A DNA stretch of 64,000 nucleotides from Lepas anatifera (lineage: Eukaryota > Arthropoda > Thecostraca > Lepadidae). Position 1 is the stretch's first letter, and each line of letters starts with the position of its first letter. Made by a program: the position numbers and the translations under genes. Where the stretch lies: positions 1,664,001 to 1,728,000 of the forward strand of contig JAOTON010001898.1 of the NCBI GenBank assembly GCA_034440635.1. Direction: 5' to 3'. This document shows, in pieces, positions 45,546 through 55,944 of the stretch. The notes under the pieces are model-generated. The model had not been told where the DNA came from. It ran no database searches and worked only from the letters and a program-made list of their open reading frames with translations.

Positions 45546-46056
45546 CCATTCACCGACTACAGAAATTCGATCGACTGGATGCTACCTTGCAGTATTGCAA
45601 CCGATTGGATGATATTCTTGCACATCACTCATCACCCGCGTACTAAGATTGATGTTATTAGCTTCCTCAACCAATTAGTAGTCAGAAATATCCGGTATTT
45701 TTCCATTTCAGTGATGATGCCGTTATAAGTCGTCCATCTAAATTCCGTGGGCCAGCCGAAAAGTCATACTACCGAGGCGTTAGAAATATGACATCACTGC
45801 TATAAATTATCAAAACAGGCGCCAGTGACTGAGGACGAGTCGAGCACCTCGGTCCCGCAGTATTGGACAGGCAACGCAGCAAATGATCAAGTTTAGCTCG
45901 CCACCAGCACCGGATGGGCTGCAGTGCCAAATGGACCCAACCATTTGTGAGCCATCCATCTGAGAGTTTACACTCTACACCAGCCTGTATATTGGCAATC
46001 ACCTCGATAATTTGCTTACCTTCATGTTTTGTGAGCAAGTGACGACATCACTGCAC
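45546..46056. other. Unassigned sequence
   Basis: Follows the truncated gag. No LTR, pol or host exon recognised. Confidence 0.35.
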
Positions 46057-46060
46057 TTAA

Positions 46061-46901
46061 CACGCGCATTGACGGGGGTCTGAGCCACCTTCGCATTGAC
46101 GGGGGGCGGGTACCCGCCCCCCTAAGATCTCGAGAACCACGGTAGGTAGCGAAAAACGGTAAACGGCGTTGGGCTGCCCATCCACTTCTCCATCGAAAAC
46201 ATTTGAACCATTTTTTTGTCAGGTCACATTTAAGGTCACGAGAGGTCAAAACATGCCCGTCATAGGGATAACATGTAAAATTCAGTTTTTCGGGCATTAC
46301 ATCTGAACAAGTAAAGATAGAGCAAAACGACTTGAACTATATGAATCCTCTTAGCAAGCCGAATCGAATGATGTATAATTTGACCTTGCTAGGTCAAATC
46401 AAGGATTTGACCTGACCTGAGGTCAGGTCAGGGTCAAATTATATAAAATGCATATCATTAGAACCGCAAAGCCCAGGCGAGTCTAATGCAGCTAAAATAA
46501 ATGCTCTATCACCATCTGTTACTGAGTTATTCCGTAAAAACCATTTTTCCCATGTATTTCCAATGGAGAGGTCATGCGTCGTACCTGACCTTAGGTCATC
46601 GATATCAAAAATACCGGAACATATTTTAGAGAACTCGGTAGGGCCATTATGTGATATGAGTTTCAATCGGATAAGTTCACCCTGCTCCGACTTATGCTAT
46701 CTTAAACTTTTTTTGAGGTCGGGTCACTTGACCTGTACTGGTGACCTGACCTGAGATGACCTAACCTTAAAATTTTCACAGAAGTTGTAAAAATGATGAG
46801 GGAAAAGGTATACCAAGTACGGCGGCGCTACGCGCCGCCGTTTTTCTACTGTCTCCGAAAAACCCGAGGGGGCGGGTACCCGCCCCCCGTTAATGCGCGT
46901 G
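46061..46901 (+). mobile_element. TTAA-flanked palindrome-tagged element, copy 7 (GGGTACCC tag)
   Basis: 841 bp, flanked by TTAA (46057-46060, 46902-46905). Ends are CACGCGCATTGACGGGGG and CCCCGTTAATGCGCGTG. The tag core GCGGGTACCCGC is at 46101-46122 and 46868-46888. The centre has two adjacent TGACCT followed by two adjacent AGGTCA (46410-46432), within about 16 such hexamers in total. Close sister of copy 6. Confidence 0.92.
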
Positions 46902-47099
46902 TTAAGATTAATGGTTTCATGTTGTAACCAGATTTGTACTTTGTAAATCGTTCCATCTAAATCCATTGTTTTGAAGTTTTCTAATGACATACCATAAACC
47001 TCGCTCTTTGCTAAAATTAGGTGACTTTTGTATCATTGTGATGTAGTATTGGGCCACAACTAGTCAATACCTTGGCATATTGCCTGCACGTTCACCACC

Positions 47100-47470
47100 T
47101 GTGAGCGTGCTGATCATCGTCGGTGCGGGGCGGCGGAGGCCGTGCCGGCCGCCGATTGGTCCGGCCCGCCTCCCCGGCGCCTGGGGCGCGCGTGTCACGT
47201 GACACGGCGGTGGTCTCGTGCGGCCGGGTCAGCGCGGCAGCGGCCAGTGCTCTCTGAATGGTCAGCCGGGTTGGGTACACGCTTGGTAAGGCGCGAGCGT
47301 TCATCTTTCGTTTAAATTAGTCTCTGCCCTCCTCCTCTCGCGAAACCGCGTGCAGGCTTGGCATAATCGTGCCGGGTCTGTAAACCGTCCGGTTGTGCTT
47401 AGAATCGGTTTAATCGCACCGTTTCTAGGCACTCTGCGACAGGCGCTGGGGAGGTGGGGCGTGGCTCTGC
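47100..47470. promoter_or_regulatory. CpG-rich island, possible promoter
   Basis: GC- and CpG-rich against AT-rich surroundings. It contains TCACGTGA (E-box palindrome), GCCGATTGGTCC (inverted CCAAT) and GGGGCGTGGC (GC-box-like). No gene can be tied to it; a possible short hydrophobic exon (LVLGLVLVLVTIAIT then GGTGGTGGTAAG) lies at about 48110-48185 on the plus strand. Confidence 0.35.
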
Positions 47471-48660
47471 AGCCCATTACCCATCGAAATTAATACTCGG
47501 GCCTGGAAGTTAACCAGGCTTGAATTAACTTTTCTTTGGAGTGCAGCAGAGCGATTGCACTCCATTATCTGTTTGTATCGGTGAGCTTGTTTGTATCAGC
47601 AACCGGGTAGGATCGGGAGTTGTCGCTGTCGTCACCTATCTGTTAACGGAGGATTCTACCGGCATCTGTCAGATTCTTGTCGAGTTTCTTCCCACCCAAG
47701 CTCGCATACGTTGTCGGTCTTAAATCGCTCCACCAAGTTCAGTTGTTGGTCGTTGTCTCTTTTCCCATCGCAGCCCAATATAGCACAATAAGGGAATTAT
47801 CTGGATTTATTTATTGCAGCCTGGCTAAACCGTTAAATAATCGTCAATCAAGCGTGAAACAAATATCGTAAAACCATAGAAAGGAGGAATCGGTTCCATA
47901 GTTTCGGTCTATAAATCAATTGAGCAGCTTGCAATACAGTCCACTAAATTACATTCCACTCCACATTCGATGCTTTCGGTCATCGGCATAGACTGCCCGA
48001 TAGCTCTGGTCATCATTCCCGTCACAGTTTCGACACTCACCTAAAACCTCATCGGTGCAGCCCTTCCCTGGCCCTAATAACTCTAGGATATTCCCAGAGA
48101 CGGTTGCCATGCTCTAGTCCTCGGACTTGTTCTGGTCCTCGTCACCATCGCAATTACAGGAGGGGCTGCGGCTGGTGGTGGTAAGAACCCTCTCTCGATT
48201 GGCCCCTGATTAACGTAAAACTTCGCAGGGTGCTGTCTATCATGAGAGCTCAGAATTTATGCCAAATCTCATGACCTTAGGTTATCCGGTCATCCTCCAG
48301 GCCAGATCAAAGATGTGATTTTCCCTTTCAGCGCCGGTGTTACCGCTCTGGCTACCACTGACCAGTATATCTGGCGTGTAATCACATGGCCCAATGAATG
48401 TGCTTCAGAATGGAACAAATCATTGCAAGTTGCGAAATGTAACAGCTCATTCATTGTCTGTAACTAAATGCAACGGTTCACTAATCATCTCCGCTTCCCT
48501 GCCCTACCTGCCCTATGGATTGACATGAGTGGGCAGCTGAGGTGGAAGCGGTGCCGATAAAGAACGCCGGTCAACACGCCGCCTGCCCCACAGCCATCTA
48601 CAGCAGGCTTAACGGCGCATATACAACAAAATTACGGAAGTTGAAGACATTTTACTCGCC
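47471..48660. other. Unassigned sequence
   Basis: No supported gene apart from the doubtful hydrophobic segment near 48150. Confidence 0.35.
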
Positions 48661-48663
48661 ACC

Positions 48664-48877
48664 TAACAACCCCACTGGAGAGAGGTCTGGCACTTATGCG
48701 CACTGGAGGGGCCTGGTAGGCCCCCATAAGATCTCGGAAACTAAAAGGCGTTAAAAAATGTCTTTTGAAGGGTGGATGGAGGCTATAGTGAGCTACATCA
48801 GGGCCAATTTTCATTGAACTAGGTCAATATCTTCAAGGTCAAACAAGGTCATAAAGGTCAAATATTGTGGGAATTTA

Positions 48878-48879
<2 letters not shown>
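48664..48879 (+). mobile_element. TTAA-type palindrome-tagged element, copy 8, left end only
   Basis: The left end has the shared layout: ACCCCACTGGAGAG, AGGTCTGGCAC, then TATGCGCACTGGAGGGG, tag GGGGCCTGGTAGGCCCCC (48708-48725), then CATAAGATCTCGGAAACTAA. AGGTCA repeats follow (TTCAAGGTCA near 48832). It is cut off at the (AT)n bordering the PLE palindrome; the right end was not found. Confidence 0.75.

Positions 48880-48921
<42 letters not shown>
48880..48921. repeat. (AT)n microsatellite, left border of PLE palindrome
   Basis: About 42 bp of TA repeat joining the truncated TTAA element to the PLE array. Confidence 0.97.
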
Positions 48922-48923
<2 letters not shown>

Positions 48924-49420
48924 TCTTCGATGCAGCGACTATTGAATAGTATTGCTGATTCGCACTTGGATAATTTCTTTTGTTGTTTAATTATATTATT
49001 GATGGTTTGTTTGGTTCCAATTGAAATGTCTTTAGTCAAATCAGTAAAGTTAATTAAAAATATTACAAATATAAGTTCGAGCTTTCGAATGTATTGGACA
49101 TTCATTATCAAGATAAGAGACAGAGCGGCTCACGTTTTCCTAAATATAGTTGTTTGAAAAATATATCACCGAGTAATGAGCTCAAATCAGTTGAAAGACC
49201 TTCCTTGTAAAGAAATATCATTACATTTTTGCAGACTACTTGCTATGAAATCATCTCATGAGTACAAAACTACAATTCTTATATCATCTTGTCACAGTTT
49301 CATAGTCACACTAGATTAATACATAGTTAGTCACGAGGCATTACAATACAATATAGAAACATTCACATTGTCAACACATGGTATGTTATACATTACATAT
49401 ATCACACATATTCGTTTTTT
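48921..49420 (-). mobile_element. PLE unit 3, 5' piece (left arm)
   Basis: The minus strand carries NNIIKQQKKLSKCESAIL and FNSRCIEEDI, the same N-terminal wording as the second unit. It breaks off at the (AT)n. Confidence 0.7.
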
Positions 49421-49427
49421 CTATTAT

Positions 49428-50467
49428 TTAACCCATCCCCCATAGTGACAACTTGGCGAGTCTAACGTTTTTTTGTGTGTTGATCTGCGTTGCGAGTTGG
49501 TTGATGTACATTGCTTCAATGATTTCTATCTTGTTGTGGTCAGTACTGTAGTGTATTATATGTGTGTTATCAGTAAGCATTTGTCTTGTGAGTGTTGTGT
49601 TGTGTTCTTGTTGTAGGTGATCCTTAGGGGCTCCCTCGTGGAGGTGCATGGTAAGGCGACGAGATAAAGTGGTTGATGTGTATCCGATGTAGTTTACCTT
49701 ACGAAGTCTGCAACCTTCGTCGGGACATTGAAATTGGTAAACTACATTAGTACGCATCAACCACTTAATCTTCGTGGGATTGTTGCACATTACAAGGTTT
49801 TTTGTTTTCGTGTTCTGGTAATATATGTGAAGATTGATTGCGTGATTCTCTTTACATTTGATGTTTCTTTTAAATATGCTTTTCAAAATCTTCTCATCTG
49901 TCTCGTACTGCGAGTTCATGTGATTTCGGTAGTAGAGATGGTGTGTTACTGTTTGTGCTTGGTCTGATGTTTTGCTGGTGTATTTGTTGTCTAGTTGTCT
50001 TTTGATTTCTGCGTCTACGTCTTGGTTAGAATATCCGTTATATACTAGAATTTGTTTCAGCCTAATGAATTCGGAATGCATTTTGTCGTGTGATGAACTG
50101 GTTTTAATGGCTCTTCTTACGAATGATCGGATGACGCTGGTTTTATATCGTGTTGGGCATTCGCTCTTTGCGTTGAGGGTTTGGCCGGTGTTGGTAGGCT
50201 TCCGGTAGACGCTCGTGATAAACCCATTGTTCGTCGCCTCTACCAGAACATCTAAGAATGGTATGATGTTTTCTTTGGCTAGTTCGAATGTGAAGTGTAG
50301 CACTGAATGATTTTCAAATTTGCGAATTATTTCCTGGAGTTGGTTAATGTCCCTAACGTTAAAAAAACAGTCATCTACATAGCGTAGGTAGATATGCGGA
50401 GCTACATCTGGGTTACTGAGGACTTCATTTTCGATTGATGCCATATATTTATATTTGTCATATATAT

Positions 50468-50529
<62 letters not shown>

Positions 50530-50561
50530 AGTACTTCGGCAATATATCTTCGTTTAGACAA
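49428..50561 (-). mobile_element. Penelope-like element ORF, unit 2 (left arm), RT core deleted
   Basis: 377 codons. The RT active site is HIYLRYVDDCFFNVRDIN, followed by LAKENIIPFLDVLVEA and SVYRKPTNTGQT. The C-terminal GIY-YIG endonuclease has VNYIGYTSTTLSRRLTMHLH and CPDEGC. Upstream of YVDD the fingers and palm start are missing: the N-terminal part (LSKCDSSINFNRHCLNEDI, ending near 50540) is joined through an (AT)n tract read as repeating Tyr-Ile. RT plus GIY-YIG defines Penelope-type elements. It cannot be active as it stands. Confidence 0.88.
50461..50526. repeat. (AT)n microsatellite inside PLE unit 2
   Basis: About 65 bp of AT, with one ATGCC interruption. The right arm has only about 25 bp at the matching place (53690-53715). 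Confidence 0.95.
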
Positions 50562-51058
50562 TGACGATTAAAATTAATAGATGAGTCACATTTTGAGAGC
50601 TTCTTTTATTGTTTTTCTATTTTTCGTATCAAGAGTCTTATATCAGGTGGTGTTTGGTAAATCAATGATCCAAAATTCATGCAATTCCAACTAGTTTCAA
50701 CTGTATTCAAACAATTATTTTCAAGGACTGGACGTCGCTGCTCACAGTTCAAATATTCATATTTGAAAAATAGATTCATTAGAATGAGCTAAAAAAAACT
50801 AGGACACTTCCATGAGGCAATGGCAAACGTTAACAAGTCACAATGGAATCATACAAGAATAATGCTTTAAACAATCATTTACTAAATAGGTACAAGTCAT
50901 TTTAAATCAGACATTTCATACAAGAGACTGTTTTACTCTGCTATACATGAGGCATTTTAAGCAGATTCACAACACAATTAACACTGACGATGCATAAATA
51001 CAATACAGATAACAGTACACATTGCTTGCAAAATCAAGTTCAATGCGATGCTATCAAT

Positions 51059-52285
51059 TTACCCCCACAATGTGAGTGCGTGATGCGTGTTAATCTGCAT
51101 GTTTAGTGTGGGCTTATGTTCGTGGATGTGGAGTGCCTCGAGAACTGCTAGTTTGCGTGTGTCATCTGTGGATGTGATAATGCATGTGTTCTGGACTAGT
51201 ATTTTGCGTGTTAGCTCAGTGTTGTGTTCATCATGCATGTGTTGTTTGATTGCTCCGTGTTGTAGATGCATAGTGAGCCATCGAGACAGAGTCGTTGTTG
51301 TGACGCCAATGTAGTAATCTGCTTGAGGTCTGCAACCCTCAAGTGGGCATGTGAATTTATATACTACATTGGTGCACTTCAATGGCTCCGCCTCGACTGG
51401 CTTGTTGGACATGACTAGGTTGCGTGTCTTTTTTGTCGTGTAGTAGATGTGGAGTTCTAGACGTTCGCCTTCTAAACATTTTATGTTTCGGCGTACCATG
51501 TCCTGTAGAACTCTCTCGTCAGTTTTGTATGCGTCGCTCATGTGGTTCCTGTAGAAGATGTGGTGTGTTGTCTTACTAGTGTGTTTTGCTGTTTCTGTGC
51601 GGTCTAGTTGGCGTTTGATTTCGTGGTCTACCTCATGATTTGTGTATCCGTTGTTAATAAGTATTTGTTTTGATCGGTTGAACTCCGCGTGCATTTTGTC
51701 GTGTGTTGAGCAGTGGCGGATAGCCCTACGTATGAATGCCCTGACCACTCCATGTTTGTAGCGGTCAGGGCATTCACTGATGGCGTTCATAGTTGTGCCG
51801 TTGTTTGTGGGTTTCCGGTACACTGATGTCTCAAACTTTGACCCTGAGGCCTCTACCACAATGTCCAAAAATGGCAGCGAGTTGTTATGACTAAGTTCAT
51901 ACGTGAACTTCAGAACGGAGTTGGTTTCAAACTTTTCAATGAGACGTTTTAGTTGGTTAATGTCCCTGATTTCCAGACATATGTCATCTACATATCGTGT
52001 TATCCAAAATGGTGAGGTGTCTGTATCCTTGAGTACCTTATTTTCCAAGTGAGCCATATAAAAATTGGCAAATAACGGCCCGATGGGTGAGCCCATCGCA
52101 ACCCCATCCTTTTGAAGATAGAGTTTTCCATCAGGTGCGCGCAAAGGAGATTCAGATGTGCAAGCTTTTAACAGATCACGGAGTAGTTTCTGTGATATTT
52201 TAAGGGGTGGAAGTCCATTAGTGTGTGTGTTGAAAACCTCGTCTATTATGATATCTATGGTCTTCTCTGTGGTTAAAAAAACCAA
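51059..52285 (-). mobile_element. Penelope-like element ORF, unit 1 (left arm)
   Basis: 408 codons, the most complete PLE here. RT motifs KDGVAMGSPIGPLFANFYMA and WITRYVDDICLEIRDINQ, then NSLPFLDIVVEA and SVYRKPTNNGTT. The C-terminal GIY-YIG endonuclease has CPLEGCRPQADYYIGVTTTT and LSRWLTMHLQHGAIKQH, with the conserved Cys pair. The RT N-terminal half is missing: the frame begins in finger sequence where the palindrome centre starts. It ends LTLWG. Confidence 0.92.
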
Positions 52286-52287
52286 CT

Positions 52288-53186
52288 AAAACGTCTCATT
52301 GAAAAGTTTGAAACCAACTCCGTTCTGAAGTTCACGTATGAACTTAGTCAAAACAACTCGCTGCCATTTTTGGACATTGTTGTAGAGGCCTCAGGGTCAA
52401 AGTTTGAGACATCAGTGTACCGGAAACCCACAAACAACGGCACAACTATGAACGCCATCAGTGAATGCCCTGACCGCTACAAACATGGAGTGGTCAGGGC
52501 ATTCATACGTAGGGCTATCCGCCACTGCTCAACACACGACAAAATGCACGCGGAGTTCAACCGATCAAAACAAATACTTATTAACAACGGATACACAAAT
52601 CATGAGGTAGACCACGAAATCAAACGCCAACTAGACCGCACAGAAACAGCAAAACACACTAGTAAGACAACACACCACATCTTCTACAGGAACCACATGA
52701 GCGACGCATACAAAACTGACGAGAGAGTTCTACAGGACATGGTACGCCGAAACATAAAATGTTTAGAAGGCGAACGTCTAGAACTCCACATCTACTACAC
52801 GACAAAAAAAGACACGCAACCTAGTCATGTCCAACAAGCCAGTCGAGGCGGAGCCGTTGAAGTGCACCAATGTAGTGTATAAATTCACATGCCCACTTGA
52901 GGGTTGCAGACCTCAAGCAGATTACTACATTGGCGTCACAACAACGACTCTGTCTCGATGGCTCACTATGCATCTACAACACGGAGCAATCAAACAACAC
53001 ATGCATGATGAACACAACACAGAGCTAACACGCAAAATACTAGTCCAGAACACATGCATTATCACATCCACAGATGACACACGCAAACTAGCAGTTCTCG
53101 AGGCACTCCACATCCACGAACATAAGCCCACACTAAACATGCAGATTAACACGCATCACGCACTCACATTGTGGGGGGTAAATTGA
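52288..53186 (+). mobile_element. Penelope-like element ORF, unit 1 (right arm), frameshifted
   Basis: Inverse copy of 51059-51958. It starts at NQLKRLIEKFETNS, 3' of the YVDD motif, so the catalytic site is absent. Seven A instead of six near 52810 shifts the frame. The GIY-YIG part (52827-53186) stays open. Confidence 0.92.
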
Positions 53187-53458
53187 TAGCATCGCATTGA
53201 ACTTGATTTTGCAAGCAATGTGTACTGTTATCTGTATTGTATTTATGCATCGTCAGTGTTAATTGTGTTGTGAATCTGCTTAAAATGCCTCATGTATAGC
53301 AGAGTAAAACAGTCTCTTGTATGAAATGTCTGATTTAAAATGACTTGTACCTATTTAGTAAATGATTGTTTAAAGCATTATTCTTGTATGATTCCATTGT
53401 GACTTGTTAACGTTTGCCATTGCCTCATGGAAGTGTCCTAGTTTTTTAGCTCATTCTA

Positions 53459-54731
53459 ATGAATCTAATTTTCAAATATGAATATTTGAACTGTGAGCAG
53501 CGACGTCCAGTCCTTGAAAATAATTGTTTGAATACAGTTGAAACTAGTCGGAATTGCATGAATTTTGGATCATTGATTTACCAAACACCACCTGATATAA
53601 GACTCTTGATACGAAAAATAGAAAAACAACAAAAGAAGCTCTCAAAATGTGACTCATCTATTAATTTTAATCGTCATTGTCTAAACGAAGATATATATAT
53701 GCCATATATTTATATGGCATCAATCAAAAATAAAGTCCTCAGTAACCCAGATGTAGCTCCGCATATCTGCCTACGCTATGTAGATGACTGTTTTTTTAAC
53801 GTTAGGGACATTAACCAACTCCAGGAAATAATTCGCAAATTTGAAAATCATCCAGTGCTACACTTCAGATTCGAACTAGCCAAAGATAACATCATACCAT
53901 TCTTAGATGTTCTGGTAGAGGCGACGAACAATGGGTTTATCACGAGCGTCTACCGGAAGCCTACCAACACCGGCCAAACACCTCAACGCAAAGAGCGAAT
54001 GCCCAACACGATATAAAACCAGCGTCATCCGATCATTCGTAAGAAGAGCCATTAAAACCAGTTCATCACACGACAAAATGCATTCCGAATTCATTAGGCT
54101 GAAACAAATTCTAGTATATAACGGATATTCTAACCAAGACGTAGACGCAGAAATCAAAAGACAACTAGACAACAAATACACCAGCAAAACATCAGACCAA
54201 GCACAAACAGTAACACACCATCTCTACTACCGAAATCACATGAACTCGCAGTACGAGACAGGTGAGAAGATTTTGAAAAGCATACTTAAAAGAAACATCA
54301 AATGTAAAGAGAATCACGCAATCAATCTTCACATATATTACCAGCACATGAAAACAAAAAACCTTGTAATGTGCAACAATCCCACGAAGATTAAGTGGTT
54401 GATGCGTACTAATGTAGTTTACCAATTTCAATGTCCCGACGAAGGTTGCAGACTTCGTAAGGTAAACTACATCGGATACACATCAACCACTTTATCTCTT
54501 CGCCTCACCATGCACCTCCACGAGGGAGCCCCTAAGGATCACCTACAACAAGAACACAACACAACACTCACAAGACAAATGCTTACTGATAACACACATA
54601 TAATACATTCCAGCACTGACTACAACAAGATAGAAATCATTGAAGCAATATACATCAACCAACTCGCACCGCAGATCAACACACAAAAAAACGTTAGACT
54701 CGCCAAGTTGTCACTATGGAGAATGGGTTAA
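53459..54731 (+). mobile_element. Penelope-like element ORF, unit 2 (right arm), frameshifted
   Basis: Inverse copy of the left unit 2: N-terminal TPPDIRLLIRKIEKQQKKL, the short AT bridge, HICLRYVDDCFFNVRDIN, then a one-base frameshift near 53980, and the GIY-YIG part NYIGYTSTTLSLRLTMHLHE. Confidence 0.9.
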
Positions 54732-54734
54732 ATA

Positions 54735-55250
54735 ATAGAAAAAACGAATATGTGTGATATATGTAATGTATAACATACCATGTGTTGACAATGTGAATGT
54801 TTCTATATTGTATTGTAATGCCTTGTGACTAACTATGTATTAATGTAGTGTGACTATGAAACTGTGACAAGACGATATAAGAGTTGTAGTTTTGTACTCA
54901 TGAGATAATTTCATAGCAAGTAGTCTGCAAAAATGTAATGATATTTCTTTACAAGGAAGGTCTTTCAACTGATTTGAGCTCATTACTCGGTGATATATTT
55001 TTCAAACAACTATATTTAGGAAAACGTGAGCCGCTCTGTCTCTTATCTTGATAATGAATGTCCAATACATTCGAAAGCTCGAACTTATATTTGTAATATT
55101 TTTAATGAACTTTACTGATTTGACTAAATACATTTCAATTGGAACCAAACAAACCATCAATAATATAATTAAACAACAAAAGAAATTATCCAAGTGCGAA
55201 TCAGCAATACTATTCAATAGTCGCTCCATCGAAGAGGATATATTGCCCAA
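54735..55250 (+). mobile_element. PLE unit 3, 5' piece (right arm)
   Basis: YIRKLELIFVIFLMNFTDL, IIKQQKKLSKCESAILFNS and EEDILPNYS, then the (AT)n. Mirror of 48921-49420. Confidence 0.75.
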
Positions 55251-55253
55251 CTA

Positions 55254-55256
<3 letters not shown>

Positions 55257-55316
<60 letters not shown>
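55257..55316. repeat. (AT)n microsatellite, right border of PLE palindrome
   Basis: About 60 bp of AT repeat at the outer end of the right arm. Confidence 0.97.
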
Positions 55317-55319
<3 letters not shown>

Positions 55320-55940
55320 CAGGGGGCAAAGTGCAAAAAATCTGTCCGGCGTGTTGTAAAAGGTTGTTGCACAGAAATGAAATCCCTGGAGATTCAGGAT
55401 CATGACCTTGGGTGTACAACCGATACAGCGCCTACCCGTTGTCCGCAGGAGGTGCATTTGTCAAAGGATGCACGCGCAAAATCGGCCCTTGCCTCTTGGA
55501 CTTAAACAGCTTATAACTAAGCTAAAAAGACCGTTGGTGGCAAAAAAACATAACTTAATTTTCAAGCTCAAAATACACTGCTTCCAGGGCATTTTTTAAG
55601 GAAAAGTCAGTGGGGGGGGGGCATTTCTTGTGCTGGCCATTATAGTGTTTTCAAGGGGTCAAGACCCCATTTTGAGGGGGCTTAATAAAACTTAGACGCG
55701 TTAGTGTTAAGAAAATGTTTCTCCATTTTTTACTTATTCCAAGAGATTCTGCCCAGGGCTGCCAGGTTTTTCAGCGGAAAAGGTCAAACCGAGTTAGAAA
55801 AAGGGCCAAGGAGGGTAAACATTTTATTTCCACTAAAATAGCCAAATAAACACCACAAAAAGCCAGATTTGAGGCTAAAAACACCACTAGCGGTAGTCAT
55901 AAAACTACAGAAAAAGCGACTGTATCACTGCTTAAAACTA
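55317..55940. other. Unassigned sequence
   Basis: Between the palindrome and the long-inverted-repeat element. No feature recognised. Confidence 0.35.
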
Positions 55941-55944
55941 ATTG

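Larger units (their letters stand above)
48921..55245. repeat. 6.3-kb palindrome of tandem Penelope-like elements
   Basis: Left arm 48921-51958 and right arm 52279-55245 are inverse complements with few differences, around a 320-bp unique centre (51959-52278). Each arm holds one PLE, a second PLE, and the 5' piece of a third in head-to-tail order. The arms meet head to head. Single-base changes put frameshifts in the right arm (an extra A near 52810; one base near 53980). Confidence 0.95.

Noticed and set aside
47677..47871. Short plus-strand frame after the CpG island as a first exon
   Set aside because: No conserved sequence and no convincing donor in frame.
49728..54431. Minus/plus frames of 74-82 codons antisense to the PLEs, nearly identical in both arms
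   Set aside because: Their similarity only reflects the palindrome. They lie opposite the RT and GIY-YIG coding and have no motif of their own.
42528..55457. Open frames consisting of long Tyr-Ile runs
   Set aside because: These are translations of (AT)n microsatellites.
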